A DNA stretch of 64,000 bases. It comes from JANNVK01 sp031430435 (GTDB lineage: Bacteria > Acidobacteriota > Blastocatellia > Pyrinomonadales > Pyrinomonadaceae). The stretch spans positions 1-64,000 of the forward strand of contig JANPBM010000024.1 in assembly GCA_031430435.1 (NCBI GenBank), written 5' to 3'. The position numbers and the translations under genes were made by a program. Below the pieces are notes generated by a model. That model saw only the letters and a program-made list of their open reading frames with translations, was not told the origin of the DNA and made no database searches. The number at the start of each line of letters is the position of its first letter. Position 1 is the first letter of the stretch. Of this stretch, positions 43,292 to 52,083 are shown one piece after another.

Positions 43292-46024
43292 TTATTTTAA
43301 CGCCTCGATAGTTTTATTCAAAGTTTGCGTTTGATTTTCAATTTCCGCAACTCTGTCGCGTAAATCTTGAACCTTTTCAACCGGTGCTTTGGCGACAAAA
43401 TTTTCGTTGTTCAATTGTCCGTTAAGTTGCCCAAGTTCAACATTCAGTTTGTTGATTTGGTTTTCCAGACGTTCGCGTTCTTTGGCAAAATCAATCAAAC
43501 CTTCGAGCGGAACGGCGATTTCCGCACCTTGCATGACGGCTTTTGCGGAAGCCTTCGGAACGTTCAAAGTCTCTCCTAACGTGAGCGTGTTTGCCCGTGC
43601 GAGTTTCAAAATTTGAGCTTCATTTTCGCGGAAAACTTGTTGCAAATCCGCATTGCAAGCCGCGTGAATTTCAACTTTTTCAGCCGGTTTGATACTCAAT
43701 TCCGCCCGGATATTGCGAACACGCGAGATTAAATCAATCACACTTTGCATCTCGGATTCGGCTTTTTCGTCAATGTTGCCGTCTTTCGGATAATCAGCGA
43801 GCATAATTGTCGCGTCAGCATTTGAATATGCGGAGTTGTGTAAATGCGAGCCTGTGGCGGGCAAAAAGCCCCACAATTCTTCGGTCAAATACGGCATAAA
43901 CGGATGCAGAAGACGAAGAGATTGTTCGATTATTGTTACGATTCGGGTTTTGGCTTTAGTCTGTTTTTCTGAGTTTGCCCAAATACTTAAATCGTCTTCG
44001 TCATCGCTCACGTTGTTGCTTGAAAAAGTGATTTCGTCTTTAACAAGTTCGATATACCAATCGCAAAAATCGTTCCAAAAAAATTGATAAAGCAGACGAA
44101 CTGCTTCGTGAAAATGATACCGTTCAAGTGCAGTATTTACAGCATTTGCGGTTTTATTAAGCCGCGAAATTATCCATTTATCGGCGATTGAATCATCATC
44201 TGAAAGTTTCAAACTTTCCGGATCAACGGTCGCGCCTTCGCTGTTCAGCAGACAAAATCTAGTTGCGTTCCAGATTTTATTCGAGAAATTGCGGTAAGTT
44301 TCAATCTGCAAATCGTTCCAACGAATGTCCGCACCCGAAGCAATGCTTGCGAGATAAATCCGCGTCGCATCAACACCGTATTTATCGAACATTTCAAGCG
44401 GATCAACGCCATTTTTCCTGGATTTCGACATCGGTTTACCGTCTTTGCCGAGAACAGTTCCCGTAATAATGACATCCTTGAACGCGGTTTTATTGACAAA
44501 CTTTTTCGTGGTCATCATCATCCGCGAAACCCACAAAAATATGATGTCGCGTCCGGTTACAAGCACATCAGTCGGACAAAAGTCGTTCAAATCATCGGTT
44601 TCAGTAACTTCGCCGTTCCAACCGAATGTCGAAAACGCCCACAACGCCGATGAAAACCAAGTATCGAGAACATCTTCGTCTTGCGTTAAATTATCCGAGT
44701 TTGCTTGAGTTTTCGCAGCTTCGTAAGTTCTTGCAACAAAAGTATTTCCGGCTTCGTCATACCACGCAGGAATTTGATGTCCCCACCAAAGTTGACGCGA
44801 AATTGTCCAATCTTTTAAATTTTCGAGCCAAGTTGTATAAACTTTTTCGTGCGGAACTTGCGGCGAAAAATGCGGAAGATTTTCGTTTTTCATCAAATCT
44901 AACGCCATATCCCGCATACCGTCCATTTTGCAAAACCATTGCTCGGAAACCATCGGCTCGATTACGGTTTTACAGCGTTCGCACACCGGCAAAGTAATTT
45001 CGTAATCGTCTTGTTTTTCTAATAATCCAAGCGTTTCAAAATCTTCGATTACCTTTGCGCGAGCCTTAAATCTGTCCATTCCCGCGAATTCCGCACCTGC
45101 ATTTTCGTTTAAAGTTCCGTCGTTATTTAGAATTAAAATTTGCTCGAGATTGTGCCGCAAACCGATTTCGTAATCGTTCGGATCGTGTGCCGGCGTGATT
45201 TTTACGCAGCCTGTACCGAATTCCAAATCAACATATTCATCGGCGATAATCGGAATTTTGCGGTTTGTGAGCGGCAACAAAACAAATTTTCCGATGATGT
45301 CTCGATAGCGTTCGTCGTTTGGATTTACGGCAACCGCAGTATCGCCGAGCATTGTTTCGGGACGAGTTGTGGCAACGGTCAAAGTTTTGTCGGAACCTTC
45401 AATCGGATAAATCAAATATGTGAGTTTTCCTTTCTTTTTTTCTTCGCTGACTTCTAAATCGGAAATTACGGTTTTATCGTTCGGGCACCAATTTATCATT
45501 CGTTTACCGCGATAAATCGAGCCTTCTTCGTAAAGTGTACAGAAAACTTCGCGAACAGCTTTCGACAAACTTTCGTCCATCGTAAAACGTTCACGCGACC
45601 AATCAACACTCGCGCCTTCACGCCGCATTTGTTCGGTAATCGTGTTGCCGAATTGTTCTTTCCACGCCCACGCGCGTTGCGTAAACGCTTCTCTGCCAAT
45701 ATCTTGCGGCTTTTTACGCTCGTCTTTACCGAGTTGTTCGACAACTTTCCGCTGAACCGAAATTCCGGCGTGATCTGTTCCCGGCAACCACAAAGTTTTG
45801 AAACCTTGCATCCGTTTCCAACGCGTCAGCACGTCCATAATCGTATGTTGAAGAGCGTGTCCCATGTGCAAACTGCCCGTTACATTCGGCGGCGGAATGA
45901 CGATTGAAAACGGTTTCGCGTCAGGATTTTGGTTAATTTCGGGAGCAAAACAACCTTGAGCTTCCCAGCGTTGGTAATGTTTTGATTCGGCTTCTTTGGC
46001 ATTATACGATTTTTCGAGTTCCAT
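43292..46024 (-). CDS. valS: Valyl-tRNA synthetase
   Basis: 910 aa. Class I signature HMGH at 53-56 (NVTGSLHMGHAL) and MSKS in GKPMSKSRKNG near 545. The editing domain contains TTRPETMLGDTAVAV. The C-terminal ~70 residues form the tRNA-binding coiled coil (KERERLENQINKLNVELG). Charges tRNA-Val in the cytoplasm. The ATPase cassette lies immediately downstream on the same strand. Confidence 0.98.
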   Translation of the reverse strand: MELEKSYNAKEAESKHYQRWEAQGCFAPEINQNPDAKPFSIVIPPPNVTGSLHMGHALQHTIMDVLTRWKRMQGFKTLWLPGTDHAGISVQRKVVEQLGKDERKKPQDIGREAFTQRAWAWKEQFGNTITEQMRREGASVDWSRERFTMDESLSKAVREVFCTLYEEGSIYRGKRMINWCPNDKTVISDLEVSEEKKKGKLTYLIYPIEGSDKTLTVATTRPETMLGDTAVAVNPNDERYRDIIGKFVLLPLTNRKIPIIADEYVDLEFGTGCVKITPAHDPNDYEIGLRHNLEQILILNNDGTLNENAGAEFAGMDRFKARAKVIEDFETLGLLEKQDDYEITLPVCERCKTVIEPMVSEQWFCKMDGMRDMALDLMKNENLPHFSPQVPHEKVYTTWLENLKDWTISRQLWWGHQIPAWYDEAGNTFVARTYEAAKTQANSDNLTQDEDVLDTWFSSALWAFSTFGWNGEVTETDDLNDFCPTDVLVTGRDIIFLWVSRMMMTTKKFVNKTAFKDVIITGTVLGKDGKPMSKSRKNGVDPLEMFDKYGVDATRIYLASIASGADIRWNDLQIETYRNFSNKIWNATRFCLLNSEGATVDPESLKLSDDDSIADKWIISRLNKTANAVNTALERYHFHEAVRLLYQFFWNDFCDWYIELVKDEITFSSNNVSDDEDDLSIWANSEKQTKAKTRIVTIIEQSLRLLHPFMPYLTEELWGFLPATGSHLHNSAYSNADATIMLADYPKDGNIDEKAESEMQSVIDLISRVRNIRAELSIKPAEKVEIHAACNADLQQVFRENEAQILKLARANTLTLGETLNVPKASAKAVMQGAEIAVPLEGLIDFAKERERLENQINKLNVELGQLNGQLNNENFVAKAPVEKVQDLRDRVAEIENQTQTLNKTIEALK

Positions 46025-46098
46025 AAATTTCGGTAGTCAGCAGTCAATTTCGTTACTTAACAACATCAAAAACTGAGAATAAATAATAAAACAAAAAC

Positions 46099-46136
46099 GG
46101 CTGGTTTTTATCTTTCAACAAAAACTAGCCGTTCCG
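46099..46136 (-). terminator. Intrinsic terminator of the response-regulator gene
   Basis: AACGGCTGGTTTTT (46099-46112) pairs with AAAAACTAGCCGTT (46123-46136), 13 of 14 Watson-Crick plus one G-U. On the minus strand it is followed by TTTGTTTTATTATT. Confidence 0.85.
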
Positions 46137-46153
46137 ATTATTTCAGACTAAAT

Positions 46154-47824
46154 TTAGTCTTTGTCTAATTTCTCTTGAACCATTTTCTTGACGATAATGT
46201 CTGTGTGCGACGGCACAATTTCCCAAGCAATTTCACGCACCACATTATCGCTAAGTCTTTCCATCACTCGGTTTACGATAACTTCAATCAGTTCTTCGCT
46301 GACTTCGAGTTTCTCTTTTGCAACTTCTGAAACAACCGTTGACGCGATGAAACCGGGAATCGAAACAATACTTTCAGGCGATTTAGCGGTTTCGACAAAA
46401 TCGGCTTGCTGAGGTTCCGCAACCTCAGATTCGGTTGGTTCTTCTACTTTTTCAACAATTTCGTTTGATTCGACAATTCCGGCATCTTCAATAACTTCGG
46501 CAAACTCTTCTTTTTCGACTTCTTCGACAATCTCATCCGACTCTTGAACTGTTTCAATTTCTGTCGCCGGTAAATCGACAAACTCGGCTTCTCGAATTTT
46601 TGTTTCAAGGCTTTCTTCTTCCGGCGGTGAAACTATCGCAAAATGTTTGCTGTCATCGTAATCCGGCGTTTCTGCAACTACTTGAGACTTAGTAAAATCA
46701 GGCGTTTCAATTAAATCCCAATCGGCGGCAGAATTTTGCTCGTGATCCATATTGATAATAAAATCTTCTTCGCGCGGAGCAATTTCAAGCAAATCTTGTT
46801 CGTCCAAAGTTAAAATCGAAGCCTGTTCAGGCAATGAAACTTCATTCAATTTAACCGGATTTTCAACGATAACTTCGTCCGATTCCAACGATGCAGGTTC
46901 ATCCTTTTTATCGACTGTCATGGCTTCGCAGTCAATATTTGAACCGATAATTTCCATTTTATGTTCAATCGGAATATACGGTTTTGGTTCTTCGGTTTCG
47001 TGTTCGATCGGAATGTACGGTTTCAGCTCTTCGGTTTCGTGTTCGATCGGAATGTACGGTTTCAGCTCTTCCGTTTCGTGTTCGATCGGAATGTACGGTT
47101 TCAACTCTTCCGTTTCCGTGTAAGTTTCAACCGATTGATGATATTCGATTTCCGCTTCGCTTTCTTCTGCTCGATTTTGAACTTCGTCCAATTTCTCGTC
47201 ATCAACCGTCCCGATTTCAGTCGGAGTTTCCGTTTCAAATCTCGGTACTTCGTCTGCCGTAAAAGCCGGAAAGCGACTGGTTTGAATCATCTCGTCATCG
47301 TCTGTAACATCGCCGAAATCACTTGTTTCCGCTTGAACCGAATAATCTTCGAGCGTGTCGGCGAATTTGTCGGTAACCGGCAAAATCATTTCGGGCGTAT
47401 TTTCGACCTTGATTTCAGGTTTTACGGCGGCAACGTAGCCATTTGTCTTTTCCGCGTTGAGCAAAGTTGTTACTTTTTGGACAAGTTGGCGAATTGACTG
47501 AAAAGGCTTGGTTAAATAATCGTCGGCGCCGACCCGTTTGGCTTCTTCTTCGTCGAAAGGTTCAAACGAACCGACCAATAAAATAACCGGTGTGTGGCTT
47601 AAAGCCGGATTATTTCGCAGGTTTTCGCAAATTTGATAGCCGTTTAAACCCGGCATATTTACGTCCACCATAATCAAATCAGGCGAGGTTTCGAGGATTT
47701 TTTCCATTGCCGAATCACCGTCGCCGACGGAAATTACTTCAATTCCTTCATCTGCGAAAGTAAGGTTGACGACCTTTTGGATTGTAACTGAATCGTCTGC
47801 TAAGAGTAGTTTTTGCTTTGACAC
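46154..47824 (-). CDS. Response regulator with long acidic repeat-bearing linker
   Basis: 556 aa from GTG at 47824, which has AAGGAG nine bases upstream; an ATG seven codons further up includes that RBS as coding. The receiver domain (~3-125) has LLADDSVTIQ, phospho-Asp in LIMVDVNMPG, and DDYLTKPF with Lys. Then comes a long Glu-rich, probably disordered region with four EELKPYIPIEHET-type repeats. The C-terminus is a helical motif, VIVNRVMERLSDNVVREIAW. There is no DNA-binding domain, so output is by protein interaction. The next upstream gene is another receiver. Confidence 0.83.
   Translation of the reverse strand: MSKQKLLLADDSVTIQKVVNLTFADEGIEVISVGDGDSAMEKILETSPDLIMVDVNMPGLNGYQICENLRNNPALSHTPVILLVGSFEPFDEEEAKRVGADDYLTKPFQSIRQLVQKVTTLLNAEKTNGYVAAVKPEIKVENTPEMILPVTDKFADTLEDYSVQAETSDFGDVTDDDEMIQTSRFPAFTADEVPRFETETPTEIGTVDDEKLDEVQNRAEESEAEIEYHQSVETYTETEELKPYIPIEHETEELKPYIPIEHETEELKPYIPIEHETEEPKPYIPIEHKMEIIGSNIDCEAMTVDKKDEPASLESDEVIVENPVKLNEVSLPEQASILTLDEQDLLEIAPREEDFIINMDHEQNSAADWDLIETPDFTKSQVVAETPDYDDSKHFAIVSPPEEESLETKIREAEFVDLPATEIETVQESDEIVEEVEKEEFAEVIEDAGIVESNEIVEKVEEPTESEVAEPQQADFVETAKSPESIVSIPGFIASTVVSEVAKEKLEVSEELIEVIVNRVMERLSDNVVREIAWEIVPSHTDIIVKKMVQEKLDKD
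46962..47117. repeat. Four 39-bp in-frame tandem repeats
   Basis: Units 46962-47000, 47001-47039, 47040-47078 and 47079-47117, nearly identical in the last three, encode a 13-residue unit around KPYIPIEHE in the response regulator. Period divisible by three, so length variation keeps the frame. Confidence 0.92.
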
Positions 47825-47922
47825 CAAATTTTGCTCCTTGTTCATCAGACTTACTGAACACTTTATTTTTGTGATTCTTTCGTGAAAATACTGTTTATTC
47901 GGCAAAGAGTTTTAGCTGGAAA

Positions 47923-48324
47923 TTACTCGCTGCCGCGTTGCACTAACATCCGAAGCATCACTTGTAACTGGCTCGGAGTAAATGGTTTGGGTAGAAACAC
48001 AACCGCTCCGGCAGAAAAACTTTCGCCTGACAAACGAGGGTTTTGTTCAGCCGTCATCATAATAATCGGAATGTTCATCAACTTTTTTTCCGATTTCATA
48101 TATTTTGCGAGTTCCGTGCCTTGAATATAAGGCATCACCACATCAAAAACAGCAACCGCAAACTGCTCGCCCGATTGCAAAATTTTATAGGCTTCACGTC
48201 CGTCGCGGGCAAGTATGACCCGATGCCCGTCTTTTTCAACGATTGCTTGCACAAATCGTAAAATTGCCGGATCGTCATCCGCCACTAAAATCTGCAACTT
48301 TCCGTTTTGTTGTCCTGCATCCAT
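47923..48324 (-). CDS. Single-domain response regulator
   Basis: 133 aa, receiver only: ILVADDDPAILRFV with the acidic pocket, phospho-Asp in AVFDVVMPY, Thr in MMTAEQ, Lys in LPKPFTPSQL. No output domain. It lies between pdxA and the longer response regulator, and phosphotransfer between them is possible. No histidine kinase is nearby. Confidence 0.92.
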   Translation of the reverse strand: MDAGQQNGKLQILVADDDPAILRFVQAIVEKDGHRVILARDGREAYKILQSGEQFAVAVFDVVMPYIQGTELAKYMKSEKKLMNIPIIMMTAEQNPRLSGESFSAGAVVFLPKPFTPSQLQVMLRMLVQRGSE

Positions 48325-48350
48325 AAATTATATCGCTAAACCAAAATGTT

Positions 48351-49394
48351 TTAACTCGTAATTCTAACACTATTCGGCTGAAAATTTAATCGTCTCGAGT
48401 AAGTTTTTGAAAGTTTCGCCGCTAATTTTATTGCCGTTGTCATACTTTGACTTTCCGCAATGTTTTTTCCGGCAATATCGAAAGCCGTGCCGTGGTCAAC
48501 CGAAGTGCGCACGAAAGGCAAACCGAGCGTAACATTTACCGAATCGCCAAAGGAAAGACATTTGACGGCAATCGTTGCTTGGTCGTGATAACAAGCGATA
48601 ACCGCATCAAATTCGCCGCGAAAACCGCGTAAATAAATTGTGTCGGCAGAAAAAGAACCTTGCACGTCAATCTCAAACTTTTCACGACATTCGATAATGG
48701 CGGGATTCATCTCGGCGTTTTCTTCGGAGCCGAACATTCCGCCTTCGGAGGCGTGCGGATTTACTCCCGCAACCGCGATTTTCGGCTTTTTGCCCAATAA
48801 AAAAGACAATTCGCGATGTGTCAATTTTATCAAATCCGTCAATTTATCTTTTTTGACAAGTTTTAATGCGTCGAGCAACGAAAGATGCGTAGAAAGCAAA
48901 ACAACGCACATATTTCCCGCAAAAAACGACATTGCAAACTCTTTTGTGCCGGTCAGATACGCCAGAAATTCGGTGTGTCCTTGAAAATCATAACCGCCGA
49001 GCGAAAGAGATTTTTTGTTAATCGGAGCCGTCGAGATTGCATCGATTTCTTGTGCCGAACAAAGCCTGACGGCAGTTTCGATATATTCGCCCGAAGCCTT
49101 TCCCGCAACCGCCGATTCTTTACCGAACTCGACCTCTTCATTTATATTCGCTAAATCATAAATGATTGTTTTATCGGAATTTTCCGGAATTTTATCGCCG
49201 TTTTTAACAACTCGAAAATCAGCCGGCAACCCCGAACTTTTCGCTGTTTTCGTCAACAAATCGGCATCGCCGATGATAATCGGCAGACAAAATTCATGCA
49301 GAGTTTTGTCGGCAACGGCTTTCAAGACAACTTCAGGTCCGATGCCGGCAATGTCGCCGATGGTGATTCCTATTTTTTTTTGATTTTCTGACAA
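48351..49394 (-). CDS. pdxA: 4-hydroxythreonine-4-phosphate dehydrogenase PdxA
   Basis: NAD-dependent oxidation in DXP-dependent pyridoxal-phosphate synthesis. 347 aa. Recognised by GITIGDIAGIGPEV at the start, STAPINKKSL, GHTEFLA (metal His), and the end CYHDQATIAVKCL...SVDHGTAFDIAGK. Located just after ftsZ but separated from it by a long terminator. Confidence 0.96.
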   Translation of the reverse strand: MSENQKKIGITIGDIAGIGPEVVLKAVADKTLHEFCLPIIIGDADLLTKTAKSSGLPADFRVVKNGDKIPENSDKTIIYDLANINEEVEFGKESAVAGKASGEYIETAVRLCSAQEIDAISTAPINKKSLSLGGYDFQGHTEFLAYLTGTKEFAMSFFAGNMCVVLLSTHLSLLDALKLVKKDKLTDLIKLTHRELSFLLGKKPKIAVAGVNPHASEGGMFGSEENAEMNPAIIECREKFEIDVQGSFSADTIYLRGFRGEFDAVIACYHDQATIAVKCLSFGDSVNVTLGLPFVRTSVDHGTAFDIAGKNIAESQSMTTAIKLAAKLSKTYSRRLNFQPNSVRITS

Positions 49395-49416
49395 TGTAAA
49401 TTTATTCTGAACAAAT

Positions 49417-49469
49417 AAAATAATAGAAAGTTGTTTGCATTTTGAAACGCAACAACTTTCTATTATTTT
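49417..49469 (-). terminator. Long-stem terminator after ftsZ
   Basis: AAAATAATAGAAAGTTGTT (49417-49435) pairs fully with AACAACTTTCTATTATTTT (49451-49469), a 19-bp stem. On the minus strand it ends in TTATTTTATTT. It closes the dcw cluster. Confidence 0.92.
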
Positions 49470-49486
49470 GAACTTCTCTGCTGAAA

Positions 49487-50608
49487 CTAATCCGCTTTAC
49501 GCCGAATAAAGGTCGGAATATCAAAATTATTACCTTTTATCGGTTGCTCCGACGGTGAATAGTTCGGCTGAAAAATCGGCTGACTGCCGACGGCAATCGT
49601 TTCGTTATAAACCGATTCTCCGCTTGCCATTGCTTCGGTTTTATCAAAACCCGTGGCAATTACCGTAATTTTCACCTCGTCTTCCATATCTTCGCTGATA
49701 ACCGTCCCGAAGATAATATTGGCGTGTTCGCTGGCTTCGCTTTGAATCAATTCGATTGCCGCTTCGATTTCGTCCAACGGCATATCCGCCGAACCTGTAA
49801 TGTTAATCAGAGCGCCGCGAGCGCCTTTAATCGAGTTTTCTTCAAGCAGTTTCGAGTCAATCGCCATTTTCATTGCTTTGACCGCCGCTCCGTCGCCCCT
49901 CGCGTGTCCAACGCCCATCAACGCGATTCCCATTCCTTTCATAACCGTCCGCACATCGGCAAAATCAAGGTTAATCATGCCCGGAATCGTAATCAAATTA
50001 CTGATGCCTTGCACAGCTTGAAGCAAAACATTATCGGCGCGAAGAAAGGCTTCGGTAATCGAAATTTTTTCTTCGACTTCTTTCAACTTTCCGTTCGGAA
50101 TGGTGATAATCGTATCAACCGAGCCGCGAAGTTCGGCTAAACCGCGTTCGGCTTTAAGCATTCTGGCTTTTCCTTCGACCGGAAAAGGCTTTGTTACAAC
50201 AGCGACCGTCAAACAATCGAGTTCCATCGCCAATGCGGCAATTACCGGAGCAGCGCCTGTTCCCGTTCCGCCGCCGAGTCCCGAAGTTACAAAAACCATA
50301 TCGGCGCCTTCTAAAACTTCGATGATTTTTTCGGTGTCTTCCATCGCCGCTTCGTGTCCGACATTCGGGTCGGCTCCTGCACCGAGTCCGCGTGTCAGAC
50401 GACTTCCGAGTTGTAATTTAATCGGAGCTTTTGAGTGGTTGAGTGCTTGCACATCGGTATTGGCAACAATAAATTCAACACCTTTTATACCTGCTTCAAT
50501 CATCCGATTGATAGCATTTCCCCCGCCGCCGCCAACTCCGATCACCTTTATTCTCGCCCCTGTGATCGGTGGTTCATCCAAATACATTTTGATTCCGCTA
50601 TTATTCAT
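49487..50608 (-). CDS. ftsZ: Cell division protein FtsZ
   Basis: Tubulin-like GTPase that polymerises into the division ring. 373 aa. GTP-binding glycine loop GGGTGTG in SGLGGGTGTGAAPVIA (~100-115), N-terminal IGVGGGGGNAINRM, T7 loop NLDFADVRTVM. The conserved C-terminal peptide DIPTFIRRKAD binds FtsA. Last gene of the dcw cluster; a long terminator follows. A 9-bp tandem repeat lies between ftsA and this gene. Confidence 0.98.
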   Translation of the reverse strand: MNNSGIKMYLDEPPITGARIKVIGVGGGGGNAINRMIEAGIKGVEFIVANTDVQALNHSKAPIKLQLGSRLTRGLGAGADPNVGHEAAMEDTEKIIEVLEGADMVFVTSGLGGGTGTGAAPVIAALAMELDCLTVAVVTKPFPVEGKARMLKAERGLAELRGSVDTIITIPNGKLKEVEEKISITEAFLRADNVLLQAVQGISNLITIPGMINLDFADVRTVMKGMGIALMGVGHARGDGAAVKAMKMAIDSKLLEENSIKGARGALINITGSADMPLDEIEAAIELIQSEASEHANIIFGTVISEDMEDEVKITVIATGFDKTEAMASGESVYNETIAVGSQPIFQPNYSPSEQPIKGNNFDIPTFIRRKAD

Positions 50609-50717
50609 AATGAAGACCTTTTTAGTCTAACAATTTTTTTGGTTTATAATCTAAATTTGTTCTAAAACTTTTTATAACAAGCAATTCGTGATGAAAAATG
50701 CTTTTTAACTAGATATA

Positions 50718-50735
50718 GTGCTTAAGGTGCTTAAG
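50718..50735. repeat. 9-bp tandem repeat upstream of ftsZ
   Basis: GTGCTTAAG repeated twice directly (50718-50726, 50727-50735), in the 170-bp gap between ftsA and ftsZ, about 110 bp before the ftsZ start. The half GCTTAAGC is itself palindromic. A putative protein-binding site. Confidence 0.45.
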
Positions 50736-50778
50736 CATACTACGATTTGTGCATAAAAATCTAGTCAAGATATTAAAT

Positions 50779-52008
50779 TTATCTGAATTTTTCACGAAAA
50801 TTTTCAAACCATCTTGCTACTCGTTGTGTCGGGGATTTTCCGCCGAAATTATCGTCGCGGACTTGCGTTCGCATCGATGAAATCGCCAGTCCGCAGGCAA
50901 CTGCCCATTCGGGGCTTTGAATGTTGTCGAGCAAGCCGCTAAATCGTTTTTTTTCTATCAAACCTACTCGCGTCGGGGCATCAAAGACTTGTTCGGCGAG
51001 TTCAACTAAGCCGCGCAGGATTGAACTTCCGCCCGTTAAAACCACGCCGCTTGAGATTTGATAACCTGCGCGACGAACTTCTTGGGCAATATGTTGTAAA
51101 AGTTCAACTGCTCTTGCTTGCATAATATCGCATAAAATCTCTTTTGATAAATGCCGAACTTCGTTTCTTCCGACCGGCGTAATTTCGATAATTTGCTGTT
51201 TTTCATCGGCGTTCATCATAAAATTTGCAACACAGCCGTAATCGAGTTTAATGCGTTCCGCCTCCGGAATCGAAACGCGAAGTCCGTGAGCAATATCCTT
51301 GGTAAAATTCGATCCGCCGAACGGAAAAACCGCCGTGTGCTGAACCGCGCCGCGTCCGAAAATCATCAAACTTGTGATTTCCGCTCCCATATTGACGATG
51401 GCGCAGCCGTATTCTTTATCGTCGTCGGTGAGTGTGGCTTCTGCCGCCGCGAGCGGTTCAAGCATCATATATTCAATTTCCAAACCCGCCCGATGAATGG
51501 CTTTCAGCGTATTTTGTCTGCCCGCGCCCGGACTTATGACAACGTGAACTTTGCTTTCCAATCTGGCTCCGTGCATTCCGATCGGTTCGATAATTCCGTC
51601 TTGTCCGTCAATAATAAATTCTTGCGGAATACGATCGACAATTTCCCAACCTGCCGGAAGCTGCATCGCCGACGCTGATTCTATCGCCCGTTCAACGTCT
51701 TCGTTCAAAATTTCTTTTTCTGCCCCCGCAACGGCAACCACGCCGTTTTTGTTTTCACCTTGCAAATGTTCGCCCGAAAGATTAACCGTCGCGGTCTGAA
51801 TTTCTAAACCGCTCATCTTTTCGGCATCTTCAATCGCTTTTTTGATTGCTTCGACGACGCTTTCGGTTGTCGCCACAATTCCGCGACGCATTCCGCGAGA
51901 TTCGGATTGCCCGATTCCGACAATATTCATCGCTCCGTTGTCTGATGGTTCACCTATCACGCAACGAACTTTGCTTGTCCCAATGTCTAAACCGACTGCT
52001 TGTATCAT
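50779..52008 (-). CDS. ftsA: Cell division protein FtsA
   Basis: Actin-like protein that tethers FtsZ to the membrane. 409 aa. Phosphate-1 loop GLDIGTSKVRCVIGE at ~5-19, the VNLSGEHLQG 1C-domain segment, adenosine motif VVLTGGSSILRG (~325), and the C-terminal amphipathic helix VARWFENFREKFR. Between ftsQ and ftsZ as usual. The gap to ftsQ contains a heptad-repeat hairpin. Confidence 0.97.
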   Translation of the reverse strand: MIQAVGLDIGTSKVRCVIGEPSDNGAMNIVGIGQSESRGMRRGIVATTESVVEAIKKAIEDAEKMSGLEIQTATVNLSGEHLQGENKNGVVAVAGAEKEILNEDVERAIESASAMQLPAGWEIVDRIPQEFIIDGQDGIIEPIGMHGARLESKVHVVISPGAGRQNTLKAIHRAGLEIEYMMLEPLAAAEATLTDDDKEYGCAIVNMGAEITSLMIFGRGAVQHTAVFPFGGSNFTKDIAHGLRVSIPEAERIKLDYGCVANFMMNADEKQQIIEITPVGRNEVRHLSKEILCDIMQARAVELLQHIAQEVRRAGYQISSGVVLTGGSSILRGLVELAEQVFDAPTRVGLIEKKRFSGLLDNIQSPEWAVACGLAISSMRTQVRDDNFGGKSPTQRVARWFENFREKFR

Positions 52009-52013
52009 ATTTT

Positions 52014-52083
52014 CAGTTGTCAGTTATCAGTTATCAGTTATCAGCCGTTTTTTGTTGACCGGTAACTGTTGACTGCTAACTGT
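52014..52083. repeat. Heptad repeats in opposed orientation between ftsQ and ftsA
   Basis: CAGTTGT, CAGTTAT, CAGTTAT, CAGTTAT (52014-52041) face TAACTGT, TGACTGC, TAACTGT (52063-52083) across an 18-nt spacer, so the transcript can fold into a hairpin. The second block includes the ftsQ stop codon (52076-52078). Confidence 0.85.

Noticed and set aside
43292..46024. Several open frames of 60-120 codons on the plus strand opposite valS
   Set aside because: No RBS or recognisable domain; they mirror the codon bias of valS.
46962..47117. CRISPR-like array
   Set aside because: The 39-bp units are contiguous with no unique spacers and are in frame within a response regulator.
52014..52083. CRISPR or IS end
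   Set aside because: Seven-base period without spacers, and no transposase or terminal repeats nearby.
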